Positions 1 to 11,502 of a stretch of DNA of 64,000 bases are shown here, one piece after another; the first letter of the stretch is position 1; every line of letters begins with the position of its first letter. A program made the position numbers and the translations under genes. Location of the stretch: positions 88,571-152,570 of the forward strand of contig NZ_JAGETV010000006.1 of assembly GCF_017571465.1 (NCBI RefSeq), written 5' to 3'. The notes below the pieces were generated by a model. That model searched no databases. It saw only the letters and a list, made by a program, of their open reading frames with translations, and was not told the DNA's origin. The stretch comes from Thiomicrorhabdus marina. Lineage in GTDB: Bacteria; Pseudomonadota; Gammaproteobacteria; Thiomicrospirales; Thiomicrospiraceae.

Positions 1-165
1 GTTGAATTCTTTGTCGGTTAAGTCCGCCAAATCGTGGTCGGCCTGTTCGGCTTTTTCAATCGCATGCCCTAAATGCTGCCAAGTCTGGTATTCGGCAATG
101 ATTGCTTTTTCTTTGGCGTAATTAAACAGAGTACGGTACGCCTTTAACATTTTATTGACGCTCAT
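1..165 (-). CDS. YbeL-like zinc-ribbon family protein, 5' part only
   Basis: The window cuts this gene; only the first 55 codons are visible, read leftwards from ATG at 165 with a GGGAG ribosome site just upstream. The visible part is charged and helical (MSVNKMLKAYRTLF at the start) with no membrane segment. In Escherichia coli the gene next to and divergent from leuS is ybeL, a DUF1451 zinc-ribbon protein of unknown function, and the arrangement here is the same. The diagnostic zinc-ribbon cysteines would lie in the missing C-terminal part, so the family call rests on synteny and general character. Confidence 0.55.
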   Translation of the reverse strand, partial: MSVNKMLKAYRTLFNYAKEKAIIAEYQTWQHLGHAIEKAEQADHDLADLTDKEFN

Positions 166-249
166 TTTTTCTCCCAGATTTTGAACTTATTCCCATATAA
201 TACTGAACTTATTAATTTTTACATAGCTACGACATATTTGTTTGCGTGA

Positions 250-2916
<2,667 letters not shown>

Positions 2917-2920
2917 TAAA

Positions 2921-3478
2921 ATGCGAACAAGCCTATTTAAAACCGGATTGCTGGCCGTTCTGGCAATCTTGTTAAGTGTCCAGCTTAGCGGCTGTAGTTT
3001 TCAATTGCGTGGTAGCGATGGTGAGTTTGCCAACGCTCAGTTGCAATTGATTTCGTTACGCGCCGAACCGGATGCCGACAGCGGTATTAAGTCAGGCATC
3101 GCCGAACTTTTGCCTAAAACCATTGATTTGCAAAGTGTACAGACGGTTGTGCCGCTAACAAATGCTTCTAATGAGCAGATGGCTCAAGAAGTGTTTTTGG
3201 TATTGAGTAGCACCCAGAAGCAGAACAAACGTACTGCGATTTCTGTGGTCGGTGAAACCACCGCAGAATTCATCCGTTGGGTGCAGCCATACCAAGTGTT
3301 GAACCTGAAAGGTGAAGTGCTGTTTAGCGATGAAGCCTTTGCTTATCGTGACCGTCAGATGGATCCACAAGGATTGATGGCGGCTAACCAAGAGCTGTAT
3401 GAAATCAATCAGCAGATGGCGACTGAAATCGCCGAGCAGATTGTGCGTCGCATTCAGTTTATGGCTACACCAAGGTAA
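2921..3478 (+). CDS. lptE: LPS-assembly outer-membrane lipoprotein LptE
   Basis: 185-residue lipoprotein. LptE plugs the LptD barrel in the outer membrane and helps deliver lipopolysaccharide to the surface. A hydrophobic signal peptide ends in the lipobox LSGC, making Cys25 the lipidated residue, and the mature part opens with FQLRG, typical of LptE (formerly RlpB). The gene begins four bases after leuS and stops six bases before holA, the classic leuS-lptE-holA order, which supports the call because LptE sequences diverge strongly. No sorting Asp is seen at position +2 (Ser), consistent with outer-membrane delivery. Confidence 0.92.
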   Translation: MRTSLFKTGLLAVLAILLSVQLSGCSFQLRGSDGEFANAQLQLISLRAEPDADSGIKSGIAELLPKTIDLQSVQTVVPLTNASNEQMAQEVFLVLSSTQKQNKRTAISVVGETTAEFIRWVQPYQVLNLKGEVLFSDEAFAYRDRQMDPQGLMAANQELYEINQQMATEIAEQIVRRIQFMATPR

Positions 3479-3484
3479 CGCTGT

Positions 3485-4531
3485 TTGATTCCTGCTCAAG
3501 CTTTCCTAAGCCAAGTCCAGAGTGCACAGTTCAATCTTGCGCCAATCTACCTGTTTTATGGTGAAGAGCCGCTGTACTTGCGTGATTGCAGTGATGCCAT
3601 TCGTCAGCGTTTAAAGCAGGAAGGTTTTATCAGCGGCGAAATATTTGAAGTCGATGCCGGTTTCGATTGGCAAGCCTTGCAGATGGAGACTCAATCGGGT
3701 TCGCTGTTTGCCGACCGCCAATTTTTAGTGGTTAATATGCCGAAAGGATCGCCGGGTAAAGATGGCGCAGCCTTTATTCAGCAGTTTTGCCAGTATCATA
3801 GCCAAAGTAATTTGCCGGCAGAAATGGTGCTTTTGCTGTTTTGCGAAAAGCTTGATAACCGTCAGGTGAAGAGCAAATGGGTACAAGCGATTGAGGCTGC
3901 TGGATTGGTAGTGCAAACCAAACCGGTAACACAAGATGCTCTGCCGAAATGGGTCGCGCAGCGAGCGCAGACTTTGGGCTTACAGCTTGATCAAGAAGCA
4001 GCTAGCTTATTGGCGGAACGTACCGAAGGTAATCTGTTGGCGGCTGACCAAGAGTTGATTAAGTTGTCGTTGATACTGCCGCCGAGTAGCGGCCAGTTAC
4101 AATTGGTTGATGCGCAGATGATTCTGCAAAATGTGGTCGATCAGGCGCATTATCAATTGTTCGCTTTGAGTGGCGCGATGCTAAAAGGGCAGCGTGACGG
4201 CAGTTTGCAGATTCTGCAACGTTTGCAGCAAGAAGGTATTGAAGCGCCGATTATATTGTGGCTGTTAAGCCGTGAATTGCGCGTCTTGTCAGAGTTACAA
4301 CTGTTGGCGCAGCAGGTTTCTTTGCCGCAAGCTTTTAAGCAGTGTGGGGTTTGGCAGGTTAACCAAGCGCAATATCGTCAAGCTATGCAACGACAAGGTT
4401 ATCAAGCTTGGCAGGCGTATTTGCAGTTGGCTTTGCAAGTGGATTTAAAAATCAAAGGTATCGACCCAAATAATAGCGACCAAGAAGTCTGGTCGGCCTT
4501 AAAAGATTTAGTGATTAAGATTGCTTCTTAA
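3485..4531 (+). CDS. holA: DNA polymerase III subunit delta
   Basis: 348-residue clamp-loader subunit. Delta opens the beta sliding clamp within the gamma/tau complex. The N-terminal region has the family signature around LAPIYLFYGEEPLYLRD, followed by an AAA+-like fold without a working Walker A and a helical C-terminal collar domain. The start is a TTG at 3485, six bases past the lptE stop, with AAGG in the lptE end as a likely ribosome site; no ATG is available before the conserved N-terminus. TTG is a weak start, which suits a low-abundance replisome protein (inference). Confidence 0.95.
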   Translation: MIPAQAFLSQVQSAQFNLAPIYLFYGEEPLYLRDCSDAIRQRLKQEGFISGEIFEVDAGFDWQALQMETQSGSLFADRQFLVVNMPKGSPGKDGAAFIQQFCQYHSQSNLPAEMVLLLFCEKLDNRQVKSKWVQAIEAAGLVVQTKPVTQDALPKWVAQRAQTLGLQLDQEAASLLAERTEGNLLAADQELIKLSLILPPSSGQLQLVDAQMILQNVVDQAHYQLFALSGAMLKGQRDGSLQILQRLQQEGIEAPIILWLLSRELRVLSELQLLAQQVSLPQAFKQCGVWQVNQAQYRQAMQRQGYQAWQAYLQLALQVDLKIKGIDPNNSDQEVWSALKDLVIKIAS

Positions 4532-4557
4532 GAGATTATAGAAAATAGAGTTTACAG

Positions 4558-5811
4558 ATGAATATTGAACAGTACATGATCGATTTGGGGCAACAAGCCC
4601 GTGCGGCTTCGCGTCAACTATTACGTGCCGATACCAATATGAAGAACAGCGCCTTACTGGCGATTGCGGAGTTGATTGAAGCTCAGGCGGAAACCTTGCA
4701 AGCGGAAAACGCTAAGGATTTACAGGCCGGTAAAGAGAATGGTTTGGATGCGGCGATGTTGGATCGTTTGGCTCTGACTGACGGCGTGATTGCCGGTATG
4801 GCTGAAGGTTTGCGTCAAATTGCCGGTTTGCAAGATCCAGTCGGTGAAATTTCCGATATGTCGTTCCGTCCTTCGGGGATTCAGGTCGGTAAGATGCGCG
4901 TGCCTTTGGGTGTGGTTGGGATTATCTACGAATCACGTCCAAATGTAACGGTTGATGCGGCTGCCTTATGCTTGAAATCGGGAAATGCCGCGATTCTGCG
5001 CGGTGGTTCAGAAGCGAAATTCTCTAACCAAGCTTTGGCAAAATGCATCGCTGCCGGCTTGGAAAAAGCCGGCCTGCCAGCAACGGCGGTTCAGGTTTTG
5101 GAAACCACAGATCGTGAAGCGGTTGGTCATCTGATTGCCATGCCGGAATATGTCGATGTGATTATTCCTCGCGGTGGCAAGGGGCTGATTGAGCGTATCT
5201 CGCAGGGCGCACGTGTGCCGGTTATCAAACATTTGGATGGTATCTGTCACGTTTATATCGATGTTGATGCCAACGAGCAGAAAGCGCTAGATGTGGCGTT
5301 CAATGCTAAGACGCATCGTTACGGTGTCTGTAATGCAATGGAAACGCTACTGGTCGCTGAATCACGTGCTCAAGAAATCCTGCCTAAGCTTGCAGAGCTG
5401 TATGCGACTAAAGAGGTTGAACTACGCGGTTGTGAAAAGACTTGTGCGATTATCGATGCCAAGGCAGCAACTGAGGATGATTGGGCAACCGAATACCTTG
5501 CGCCGATTTTGTCGATTCGTGTGGTGACTGATGTCGATGCAGCAATGGATCATATTGCACAATTCAGCTCAGGGCATACCGAATCGATTATTACCGAGAA
5601 TTTCAGCACCTCGCGTCGTTTCTTGGCGGAAGTCGATTCCAGTTCGGTAATGGTCAATGCGTCAACGCGTTTTGCGGATGGTTTTGAGTACGGCTTGGGG
5701 GCGGAAATCGGTATCAGTACCGACAAGTTCCATGCGCGTGGACCGGTTGGCTTGGAAGGTCTAACTTCGCAAAAATATATCGTTTTAGGCGATGGAACCA
5801 TCCGTAAATAA
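4558..5811 (+). CDS. proA: Gamma-glutamyl phosphate reductase
   Basis: 417-residue NADPH-dependent enzyme of proline synthesis, reducing gamma-glutamyl phosphate to glutamate semialdehyde. It belongs to the aldehyde dehydrogenase superfamily: the [15 protein letters not shown] block, the cofactor-binding [10 protein letters not shown] segment and the catalytic cysteine in [11 protein letters not shown] are all present. It sits between holA and nadD, where E. coli has no proA; insertion of proA before nadD is common in other gammaproteobacteria. It lies 26 bases after holA and abuts nadD, suggesting co-transcription. The kinase partner proB is not in this window. Confidence 0.97.
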   Translation: MNIEQYMIDLGQQARAASRQLLRADTNMKNSALLAIAELIEAQAETLQAENAKDLQAGKENGLDAAMLDRLALTDGVIAGMAEGLRQIAGLQDPVGEISDMSFRPSGIQVGKMRVPLGVVGIIYESRPNVTVDAAALCLKSGNAAILRGGSEAKFSNQALAKCIAAGLEKAGLPATAVQVLETTDREAVGHLIAMPEYVDVIIPRGGKGLIERISQGARVPVIKHLDGICHVYIDVDANEQKALDVAFNAKTHRYGVCNAMETLLVAESRAQEILPKLAELYATKEVELRGCEKTCAIIDAKAATEDDWATEYLAPILSIRVVTDVDAAMDHIAQFSSGHTESIITENFSTSRRFLAEVDSSSVMVNASTRFADGFEYGLGAEIGISTDKFHARGPVGLEGLTSQKYIVLGDGTIRK

Positions 5812-5812
5812 A

Positions 5813-6457
5813 ATGCGTTTTATTGGCATTAATGGCGGTACTTTTGACCCGATTCATTATGGTCATCTGCGTGCTGCCTTGGAAGTAATGCAAAAGGTCG
5901 GTATGGAGCAGGTGCGTTTTGTACCCTGCTATCAGCCGGTACATCGCGGTACACCGAGTGTATCCGCTAGGCAGCGTTGTGACATGATTGCATTAGCAAT
6001 CGAAGCGCAACCGCAGTTTGTACTCGATAGCATTGAAATTGACCGTGGCGGCCCGTCGTTTATGGTCGATACCTTGGCGCAGTTAAAGCAGCAATTTGCC
6101 GATGAACAGACCAGTCTGGTATTGATGATGGGCACTGATGCTTATGCTAAATTTTGCTCGTGGCATAACTGGCAAGAGATTCTCAATTTGGCCAATTTGG
6201 TCGTGATGCACCGTCCGGGCGAAAAGCTCGATTTGCATGGCGCTGAAGCTAAGTTATTTGCTGAGAGAGAAGTTAAACAGTTTAGCGAAGCGTGCGGTCA
6301 GGTAATGGAATTGGCGATAACTCAGTTGGCTATCAGTTCGACGGCGATTCGTGCGGATATTGAGCAGGGCGTGTTACCGGATTATCTGACGCCATATCGA
6401 GTTTGTAAATATATTCAGAAACAGGGTCTTTACGGCGCGCTTGCCAAAGATTCTTAA
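5813..6457 (+). CDS. nadD: Nicotinate-nucleotide adenylyltransferase
   Basis: 214-residue enzyme that adenylates nicotinate mononucleotide to deamido-NAD in NAD synthesis. The nucleotidyltransferase signature GGTFDPIHYGH is at the N-terminus and the ISSTAIR motif near the C-terminus. I chose the ATG at 5813 because it puts the conserved beta strand at the very start; it is one base past the proA stop. An in-frame ATG at 5792, inside proA and with a GGCG-like ribosome site, would add seven residues and cannot be excluded. Either way translation is likely coupled to proA. Confidence 0.94.
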   Translation: MRFIGINGGTFDPIHYGHLRAALEVMQKVGMEQVRFVPCYQPVHRGTPSVSARQRCDMIALAIEAQPQFVLDSIEIDRGGPSFMVDTLAQLKQQFADEQTSLVLMMGTDAYAKFCSWHNWQEILNLANLVVMHRPGEKLDLHGAEAKLFAEREVKQFSEACGQVMELAITQLAISSTAIRADIEQGVLPDYLTPYRVCKYIQKQGLYGALAKDS

Positions 6458-6480
6458 CGTTCAAGGAGAACACAATAATA

Positions 6481-6849
6481 ATGGCTATGTCGTTAGAACA
6501 AGTTAAAGAGCTGGCGGTGACCACTCTGGATGACAGTAAAGGTCGTGATATTCAAGTAATTGACATCGAAGGTGTTAGTTCGTTTGCCGATTTGATGATT
6601 GTTTGTACCGGTACTTCGACTACGCACGTGCGAGCGATGGGCGGACATTTAGAGAAGGCGTTTAAAGAAGCCGAAGAGCCGCCATTAGGTGTTGAGGGAG
6701 GCCCTCAGCCGGATTGGGTACTGGTCGACTTAGGTAATGTGATTGTCCATATCATGACCGAAGCCGCGCGTGCGCATTATGCGTTGGAAAAGCTTTGGGA
6801 TATCAAATCGCAAGCATCTGCTTCAGAGCAAACCGGTTCGGCAGAATAA
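6481..6849 (+). CDS. rsfS: Ribosomal silencing factor RsfS
   Basis: 122-residue RsfS/YbeB/Iojap family protein. It binds ribosomal protein L14 on the 50S subunit and blocks subunit joining in poor growth conditions. Family features visible are the VSSFADLMIVCTGTS block, the EGGPQPDWVLVDLG segment and the HIMTEAARAHYALEKLW end. An AAGGAG ribosome site lies 12 bases before the ATG at 6481; the second in-frame ATG at 6487 is six bases further on. It sits between nadD and rlmH, as in E. coli apart from the missing cobC. Confidence 0.96.
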   Translation: MAMSLEQVKELAVTTLDDSKGRDIQVIDIEGVSSFADLMIVCTGTSTTHVRAMGGHLEKAFKEAEEPPLGVEGGPQPDWVLVDLGNVIVHIMTEAARAHYALEKLWDIKSQASASEQTGSAE

Positions 6850-6861
6850 TCACGTTCGATT

Positions 6862-7332
6862 ATGGTTATTCACTTTATTACCGTTGGTCAGAAAATGCCG
6901 AAATGGGTGCAAGACGGCTATAACGAATACGCCAAGCGTCTACCGAAAGCATGCAGTTTAAAACTGGTTGAATTGCCAATGGCCAATCGCGGTAAGACTA
7001 ATTCCGTTGACAAGATGAAAGCGGAAGAAGCCAAACGTATTTTGGATGCCGTTCCGAAAGGGGCGAGGTTGATTGCGCTCGATGAGCATGGTCAGCAAGT
7101 CACCACCAAAGGCTTAGCCGATAAAATGGAAGACTGGCTTGGCGGCGGACAAGACATTGCTTTGATTGTCGGCGGGCCGGATGGTCTAGACGCTTCGCTG
7201 TTAGCACAAGCGCAGTGGAAGTGGGGATTGTCGAAACTCACAATGCCACATCCGATGGTACGGATTCTGGTTGCCGAACAGATTTATCGAGCGTGGTCGG
7301 TAATCAATAACCACCCCTATCATAGAGAATAG
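6862..7332 (+). CDS. rlmH: 23S rRNA pseudouridine-1915 N3-methyltransferase
   Basis: 156-residue SPOUT-class methyltransferase acting on pseudouridine 1915 in helix 69 of 23S rRNA within assembled 70S ribosomes. The length matches the family. The SAM-binding knot is shown by IALIVGGPDGL, and the C-terminal end by LTMPHPMVRILVAEQIYRAW, ending in NNHPYHRE. It is the last gene of the leuS-to-rlmH cluster. The E. coli cluster continues into mrdA/mrdB, but here a repeat-bearing gap and an opposite-strand motAB pair follow. Confidence 0.97.
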   Translation: MVIHFITVGQKMPKWVQDGYNEYAKRLPKACSLKLVELPMANRGKTNSVDKMKAEEAKRILDAVPKGARLIALDEHGQQVTTKGLADKMEDWLGGGQDIALIVGGPDGLDASLLAQAQWKWGLSKLTMPHPMVRILVAEQIYRAWSVINNHPYHRE

Positions 7333-7718
7333 TTGGGGAAATGTCTTTTTGACCCAATCTCTGCGTTAAGTTTCGGCTCGTGTACTACTTGTACACGTCG
7401 CCAAAACTTGCCTTGACCTTGAGGCAAAAATCTCATTTCTTTGTGTGGTTGTTTTTTCTTGCGTCTCGCTTAGATTTGCCGCGATGCTGAAGAAAAATTC
7501 TGGCTTAAAACCTAAGCTATAAATAGTTGCTAAAACTTGCCTTGACCTTGAAATAAAAATCTCGTTTTTTAGTGTGGCTAGTTTTAACACTGAATGTTTT
7601 GGCTAAAAGTCTTATTTCTTAGACTACGTTTCCGCAACTCTGTGCCTTTTTTATGGCAGTTAATCCAATTCAAAACTCTTCGTGATCTTCGTGGTTAAAA
7701 ATCACAAGTGGTTGATAA
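7333..7718. repeat. Gene-free gap with dispersed palindromic repeat and 20-bp direct repeat
   Basis: No convincing gene. Two things fill this gap between the 3' ends of rlmH and motB. First, about 7352-7445 is a copy of an imperfect palindrome also seen near 17321 and 49789; its centre is GTGTAC (7380-7385) and GTACAC (7391-7396). Second, a perfect 20-bp direct repeat starting AAAACTTGCC occupies 7403-7422 and 7532-7551, and both copies are followed by similar AAAAATCTC and GTGTGG stretches, so the element is partly duplicated. A 74-codon minus-strand frame is an artefact of these repeats. Confidence 0.7.
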
Positions 7719-8411
7719 TCAGAAATTACGAGTAATTTTGATTTCTACGCGGCGGTTTTGTTGTTGATTGGCTGGAATGCCATTGCCGGTGTTATCGAGA
7801 TTTGGGACTTTCGGGCGGGTGTCTGCATAACCGATGGCTTTGAGTTTATTGCCGTCGATGCCTTGCTCTAGAAATACCCGTAAAACACTAATGGCACGAC
7901 TGGAGGAAAGTTCCCAGTTGGATGGAAAACGAGTGGTGCTGATCGGAATATTGTCGGTGTGGCCTTCGATTTCGATATTGTAGTCGGGCAATTCGAAGGT
8001 TTGGATATTCTTGGCAATATCAGCCAGTAGCTGTGTGGAATCTTTACCGAGTTCGGCTGAGCCGGTGGCGAATAGCACATTTCCCGGTAGATTGATTTTC
8101 AGGTAGTTGTCACCAAGTTCTAATGCCGCTTCCGGCGCGATATCGTGATTTATTAGGGTGTATTTCAAATTGGCGTTAAGGTCTTTTAAGGGTTGGTTTT
8201 CCTGCTCTTTTTTTAGCAAGCCTTGATTAAGGGCTTCGGAAACTTCTTCAAATTTGCCTTGGTTGATAATCGAAATCGACAGTATCAGCACGAAGAACCC
8301 TAAAATCAGGGTCATGGCATCGGCATAGGTGATGAGCCAGTCGCTCTGTTCTTCCTCTGTCGGCTTTTTCAATTTCGCCGTTTTATAGGAGCCGTGGTCG
8401 TGATAGCGCAT
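7719..8411 (-). CDS. motB: Flagellar motor stator protein MotB (OmpA-domain)
   Basis: 230-residue stator subunit. It has a short cytoplasmic N-terminus, one membrane helix and a C-terminal OmpA-like peptidoglycan-binding domain (IEGHTDNIPIS, then SSRAISVLRVF and RRVEIKI at the end). The ion-carrying aspartate is Asp31 in WLITYADAMTLILGFF. In H+-type MotB and Na+-type PomB this Asp sits in the same W..T.AD setting, so ion choice cannot be read with certainty. MotA lies upstream on the same strand, 11 bases away. The N-terminal plug region is short. A non-flagellar MotAB-like pair is possible because no other flagellar gene is in view. Confidence 0.88.
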   Translation of the reverse strand: MRYHDHGSYKTAKLKKPTEEEQSDWLITYADAMTLILGFFVLILSISIINQGKFEEVSEALNQGLLKKEQENQPLKDLNANLKYTLINHDIAPEAALELGDNYLKINLPGNVLFATGSAELGKDSTQLLADIAKNIQTFELPDYNIEIEGHTDNIPISTTRFPSNWELSSSRAISVLRVFLEQGIDGNKLKAIGYADTRPKVPNLDNTGNGIPANQQQNRRVEIKITRNF

Positions 8412-8422
8412 GATTATTGGTC

Positions 8423-9217
8423 CTATCGATCTGCGCGTCGGAATTGAAAGCTAGGGTGCAGATAGGAGTTCATGGTGTCTTCAATTAAGGTTGGCGATGC
8501 GCCTTCGGAAAGTAGCACGATACCTTCGGTCAGAATCAGATTGCGTTGCGCTTCCAGATCTTGTTTGTGTTCCAGCTTTCTGGCGGCTGGTTTTAGAATC
8601 AGTTGTGCCATTAAGACACCATATAGTGTTGTTAATAATGCCACTGCCAAGCCGCCGCCTATTTTTGATGGATCACCTTCCATTGAATTCAACATAATAA
8701 TCAAGCCGACTAGGGTACCGACCATGCCGAAAGCCGGTGCGGTCGCTGCCATAGTCAGTAAAACTTTAGCCGGGCGCATATTACTTTCATACATCGATGC
8801 TCTGGAATGTTGCAGAAGGTTGTTTAGATGGGATCCTTTATAGCCGGAAAGTAAAAATACAAAAGATTGATTAAGAAAACTTTGGCCTTCTTCGGGCATT
8901 TCGATAACACGCTCCAGACGAATTAAGCCTTGGCTGCGGATGATTTTTGACCAGTCGATAAGAATACCGACATCTTCGTAGAGTTTGACCGGGTTGACCT
9001 TGGAAGTGAGCAGGGTTGATCCCATTTCTTTAAAGGCGAGCGCAACATAGCGACCGTCGTAAGAGATCATGGCTGCGGCAATAGTGCCGCCGGCAACCAT
9101 TAGTAAACTCGACAGGCTAAAAAACATTAGATAGTTATCCGTATTCAGGATGACAGCCGCAACGAACAGCCCCATGCCTAGAATAAAACCAAATAATGCG
9201 CTGACCGAGATATTCAT
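8423..9217 (-). CDS. motA: Flagellar motor stator protein MotA
   Basis: 264-residue inner-membrane protein of the MotA/TolQ/ExbB proton-channel superfamily. Two membrane helices lie at the N-terminus (GFILGMGLFVAAVIL and FFSLSSLLMVAGGTIAAAMI) and two in the second half (AAPAFGMVGTLVGLIIML and GGLAVALLTTLYGVLMAQLI). The large cytoplasmic loop between them contacts the rotor FliG. The MVGTLVGLIIMLNSM / LAVALLTTLYG pair is the MotA signature. It is translated before motB in a two-gene operon. The length and the family's PGEEGQ-like region near residue 105 resemble PomA-type proteins. Confidence 0.9.
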   Translation of the reverse strand: MNISVSALFGFILGMGLFVAAVILNTDNYLMFFSLSSLLMVAGGTIAAAMISYDGRYVALAFKEMGSTLLTSKVNPVKLYEDVGILIDWSKIIRSQGLIRLERVIEMPEEGQSFLNQSFVFLLSGYKGSHLNNLLQHSRASMYESNMRPAKVLLTMAATAPAFGMVGTLVGLIIMLNSMEGDPSKIGGGLAVALLTTLYGVLMAQLILKPAARKLEHKQDLEAQRNLILTEGIVLLSEGASPTLIEDTMNSYLHPSFQFRRADR

Positions 9218-9531
9218 TGCTGTCCAAAAGTCTGTGAGATTATGTCCTCAGATTACAGCAGAAAAATGCAAAGGTTAAGATGATTTCCAACAGTTTTTAC
9301 CAAAACAAAACATATTGCCGCGCGTTTGCGCCTTCGTTATTTAGCGTGTCTATGATTTTCTTGACTTTGTGTTAAGAAAGTGGATAATCCGATTCTTCAA
9401 ATTTACGTGATCTATTTGTGCAGTCACAATAGTCATCTGAATCGCGTCTTCGAATAAGATTTAGATGTTGTGTTAATTGTTATTGATAGGTCTACGGATC
9501 GTTAACACGTAAAACCACATGGAGTTAAAAC
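9218..9531. other. Divergent control region between motA and rpsT
   Basis: 314 gene-free bases. It holds the probable rpsT promoter (listed separately) and must also hold the motAB promoter on the minus strand. I looked for a sigma-28 type flagellar promoter reading left and saw no good match. About 140 bases of untranslated leader separate the rpsT promoter from its start, long enough for the S20 autoregulation known in other bacteria (inference). Confidence 0.5.
9361..9388 (+). promoter_or_regulatory. Sigma-70 type promoter for rpsT
   Basis: TTGACT at 9361-9366 and GATAAT at 9383-9388 are separated by 16 bases. Both hexamers match the consensus in five of six positions. It is the best-matching promoter in the motA-rpsT gap and points towards rpsT. 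Confidence 0.65.
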
Positions 9532-9795
9532 ATGGCAAACTCAGCACAAGCGACTAAGCGCGCTCGCCAAGCAGAAAAGAATCGTATCCATAACGTAGCA
9601 ATGCGTTCTGACATGCGTACTGCAGTGAAAAAAGTACTAGCGGAAATCGAAACTGGTAACAAAGATAAAGCAAACGAACTTTTCCGTGTTGCTCAATCTA
9701 AACTTGACGGTATGGCGCGTAAAGGCATCATCCACAAGAACAAAGCTGCGCGTTTCAAAAGCCGTATCAACGCTCGCATCAAAGCAATGGCTTAA
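9532..9795 (+). CDS. rpsT: Small subunit ribosomal protein S20
   Basis: 87-residue, strongly basic protein with the S20 N-terminus MANSAQATKRARQAEKNR and the Lys/Arg-rich helical body expected of a 16S rRNA-binding primary assembly protein. An AGGAG-like site (ATGGAGTT) precedes the ATG. It is transcribed alone, with its own promoter upstream and a strong terminator 30 bases downstream. murJ, which often follows rpsT in gammaproteobacteria, is two genes on, with an acetolactate-synthase-like gene inserted between them on the other strand. Its codons are the U-ending ones expected of an abundant protein. Confidence 0.98.
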   Translation: MANSAQATKRARQAEKNRIHNVAMRSDMRTAVKKVLAEIETGNKDKANELFRVAQSKLDGMARKGIIHKNKAARFKSRINARIKAMA

Positions 9796-9824
9796 TTGTC
9801 TAGCTTAACAAGCGTTTGAAAAAG

Positions 9825-9848
9825 ACCGAGCTCATGCTCGGTTTTTTT
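9825..9848 (+). terminator. Rho-independent terminator of rpsT
   Basis: Stem ACCGAGC (9825-9831) pairs with GCTCGGT (9836-9842) around a four-base loop, followed by a seven-base T run. It lies 30 bases after the rpsT stop. Confidence 0.93.
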
Positions 9849-9870
9849 ATGCCTGTAATAAAATCGATGG

Positions 9871-11502
9871 TTACACTGGGCAAGTCATATTACCGAGTTC
9901 TTCAGTTAGCTTAAGGTTTTCTGAATAGTCAACCGGACAATCAATCAATACCACGCAGTTATCTTCGATAGCCTGCTGTAGTGTCGGCAGCAGTTGCTCC
10001 GCCGATTCAATACGATAGCCTTTTGCGCCGAAAGCGTCCGCCAATTTGATGAAATCGGGATTGGTGAAAGCGATATTGCTCTCGCGTCCAAATTGATTCA
10101 TTTGCTTCCATTTAATCAGTCCATAACTGGCGTCATTCCAAATCAGCACGATAATAGGAATCTGCAATCGCACCGCGGTTTCGATTTCTTGCATATTCAT
10201 CATAAAGCCGGCGTCACCGGTCACGGCAAGTGCAACGCGTTCCGGCTTAGCCAGTTTGGCAGCAATCGCGCCAGGCAACGCAATGCCCATCGATGCGAAG
10301 CCGTTAGAGATAATGCAGGTGTTTGGTGCCAGCGTTTGATACATCCGTGCCATCCACATTTTATGCGCGCCAACATCGGAAATAGCAATGTCTTCGGCAT
10401 TCAATGCTTGGCGCAGGTCGTGCAAAATTTTCTGCGGTTTAATCGGGAAGCTGTCGTCTTTATCGAACTCGTGGAAATGCAGTTCAATTTCACGTTTAAT
10501 TGGTAGATAAGGACTGTTGGCGTGGCGGTTACTCTGCGCGGCAATGCCTTGCAGTGCATTACCGATATCGCCAATTAGACCGGCTTCGACAATATAGAAT
10601 TCGTCTACCTCGGCCGGCTTGGAGTCGATATGAATAATTTTCAGGTCTGGGTTTTTATTCCATAGGTACGGATGATATTCGACAATGTCGTAACCAACAC
10701 AAATCACCACATCGGCGCGGTCAATACCGCAAGAAATATAGTCGTGTGCTTGTAGGCCGATGGTTCCCAAAGACAACGGATTATCGCAAGGTAGCGCTCC
10801 TTTAGCCATAAAAGTAGTGGCGACCGGAATATTTAACTTGGTGGCGAATTCTACCAGCGCGTGACTGGCGTTAGAGCGAATCACGCCATTACCGGCGATG
10901 ATCATCGGGAACTTAGCCGCGCTGACAAGTTCGGCTGCTTGAGTGATTTTGGCGCTGTGCGCAAAAGACGGCAATGGGCTTTGGCGTTTAAGCGGTTTTT
11001 TATGGAGACGTTTTTCGGCAATGTTTTCCGGGAAATCGATAAAGCTACAACCAGGTTTTTCCGCTTCGGCGACTTTAAAGGCTTTGCGAACCACTTCTGG
11101 AATGACTTCCGGTGTCAGAATCTGCGTACTGTATTTGGTGATTGGTTCAAACAGGTTGACCAAATCCAATACTTGATGGCTTTCTTTGTGCAGGCGGTTG
11201 GAGCTTGCTTGACCGGCAATTGCGACCACTGGCGCACGATCCATATTGGCATCGGCCACACCGGTAACCAGGTTGGTTGCGCCTGGCCCGAGCGTTGACA
11301 GGCAGACACCGGCTTTTCCGGTTAAGCGACCATAGACATCTGCCATAAAAGCGGCGCCTTGTTCGTGGCGAGTGAGAATAAATTGGATATCGCTATCGAG
11401 TAGGGCATCCATCAGGTCGAGATTTTCCTCGCCGGGAATGCCAAAAATATACTCAACCTCTTCGTTTTCCAAACAACGTACGAACAGTTCTGCCGCTTTC
11501 AT
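9871..11502 (-). CDS. Acetolactate synthase large-subunit family, ThDP-dependent enzyme
   Basis: 543 residues with the three-domain layout of the family. The N-terminal pyrimidine-binding domain has the catalytic Glu in ILTRHEQGAAFMAD and the GPGATNLVTG block, a central domain follows, and the C-terminal ThDP domain has the GDAGFMMNMQEIETA...WNDASYG diphosphate motif. The family condenses two pyruvates (or pyruvate and 2-oxobutyrate) to acetohydroxy acids. There is no small regulatory subunit gene (ilvH/ilvN) next to it, so it may be a catabolic or standalone form rather than the branched-chain biosynthetic enzyme. Glyoxylate carboligase-like activities also occur in the superfamily, so the substrate is uncertain. 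Confidence 0.85.
   Translation of the reverse strand: MKAAELFVRCLENEEVEYIFGIPGEENLDLMDALLDSDIQFILTRHEQGAAFMADVYGRLTGKAGVCLSTLGPGATNLVTGVADANMDRAPVVAIAGQASSNRLHKESHQVLDLVNLFEPITKYSTQILTPEVIPEVVRKAFKVAEAEKPGCSFIDFPENIAEKRLHKKPLKRQSPLPSFAHSAKITQAAELVSAAKFPMIIAGNGVIRSNASHALVEFATKLNIPVATTFMAKGALPCDNPLSLGTIGLQAHDYISCGIDRADVVICVGYDIVEYHPYLWNKNPDLKIIHIDSKPAEVDEFYIVEAGLIGDIGNALQGIAAQSNRHANSPYLPIKREIELHFHEFDKDDSFPIKPQKILHDLRQALNAEDIAISDVGAHKMWMARMYQTLAPNTCIISNGFASMGIALPGAIAAKLAKPERVALAVTGDAGFMMNMQEIETAVRLQIPIIVLIWNDASYGLIKWKQMNQFGRESNIAFTNPDFIKLADAFGAKGYRIESAEQLLPTLQQAIEDNCVVLIDCPVDYSENLKLTEELGNMTCPV

Noticed and set aside
7366..7590. 74-codon minus-strand frame with an internal repeat
   Set aside because: Its apparent internal repeat (SRSRQVLAT twice) comes from the 20-bp DNA direct repeat; no ribosome site or family signature.
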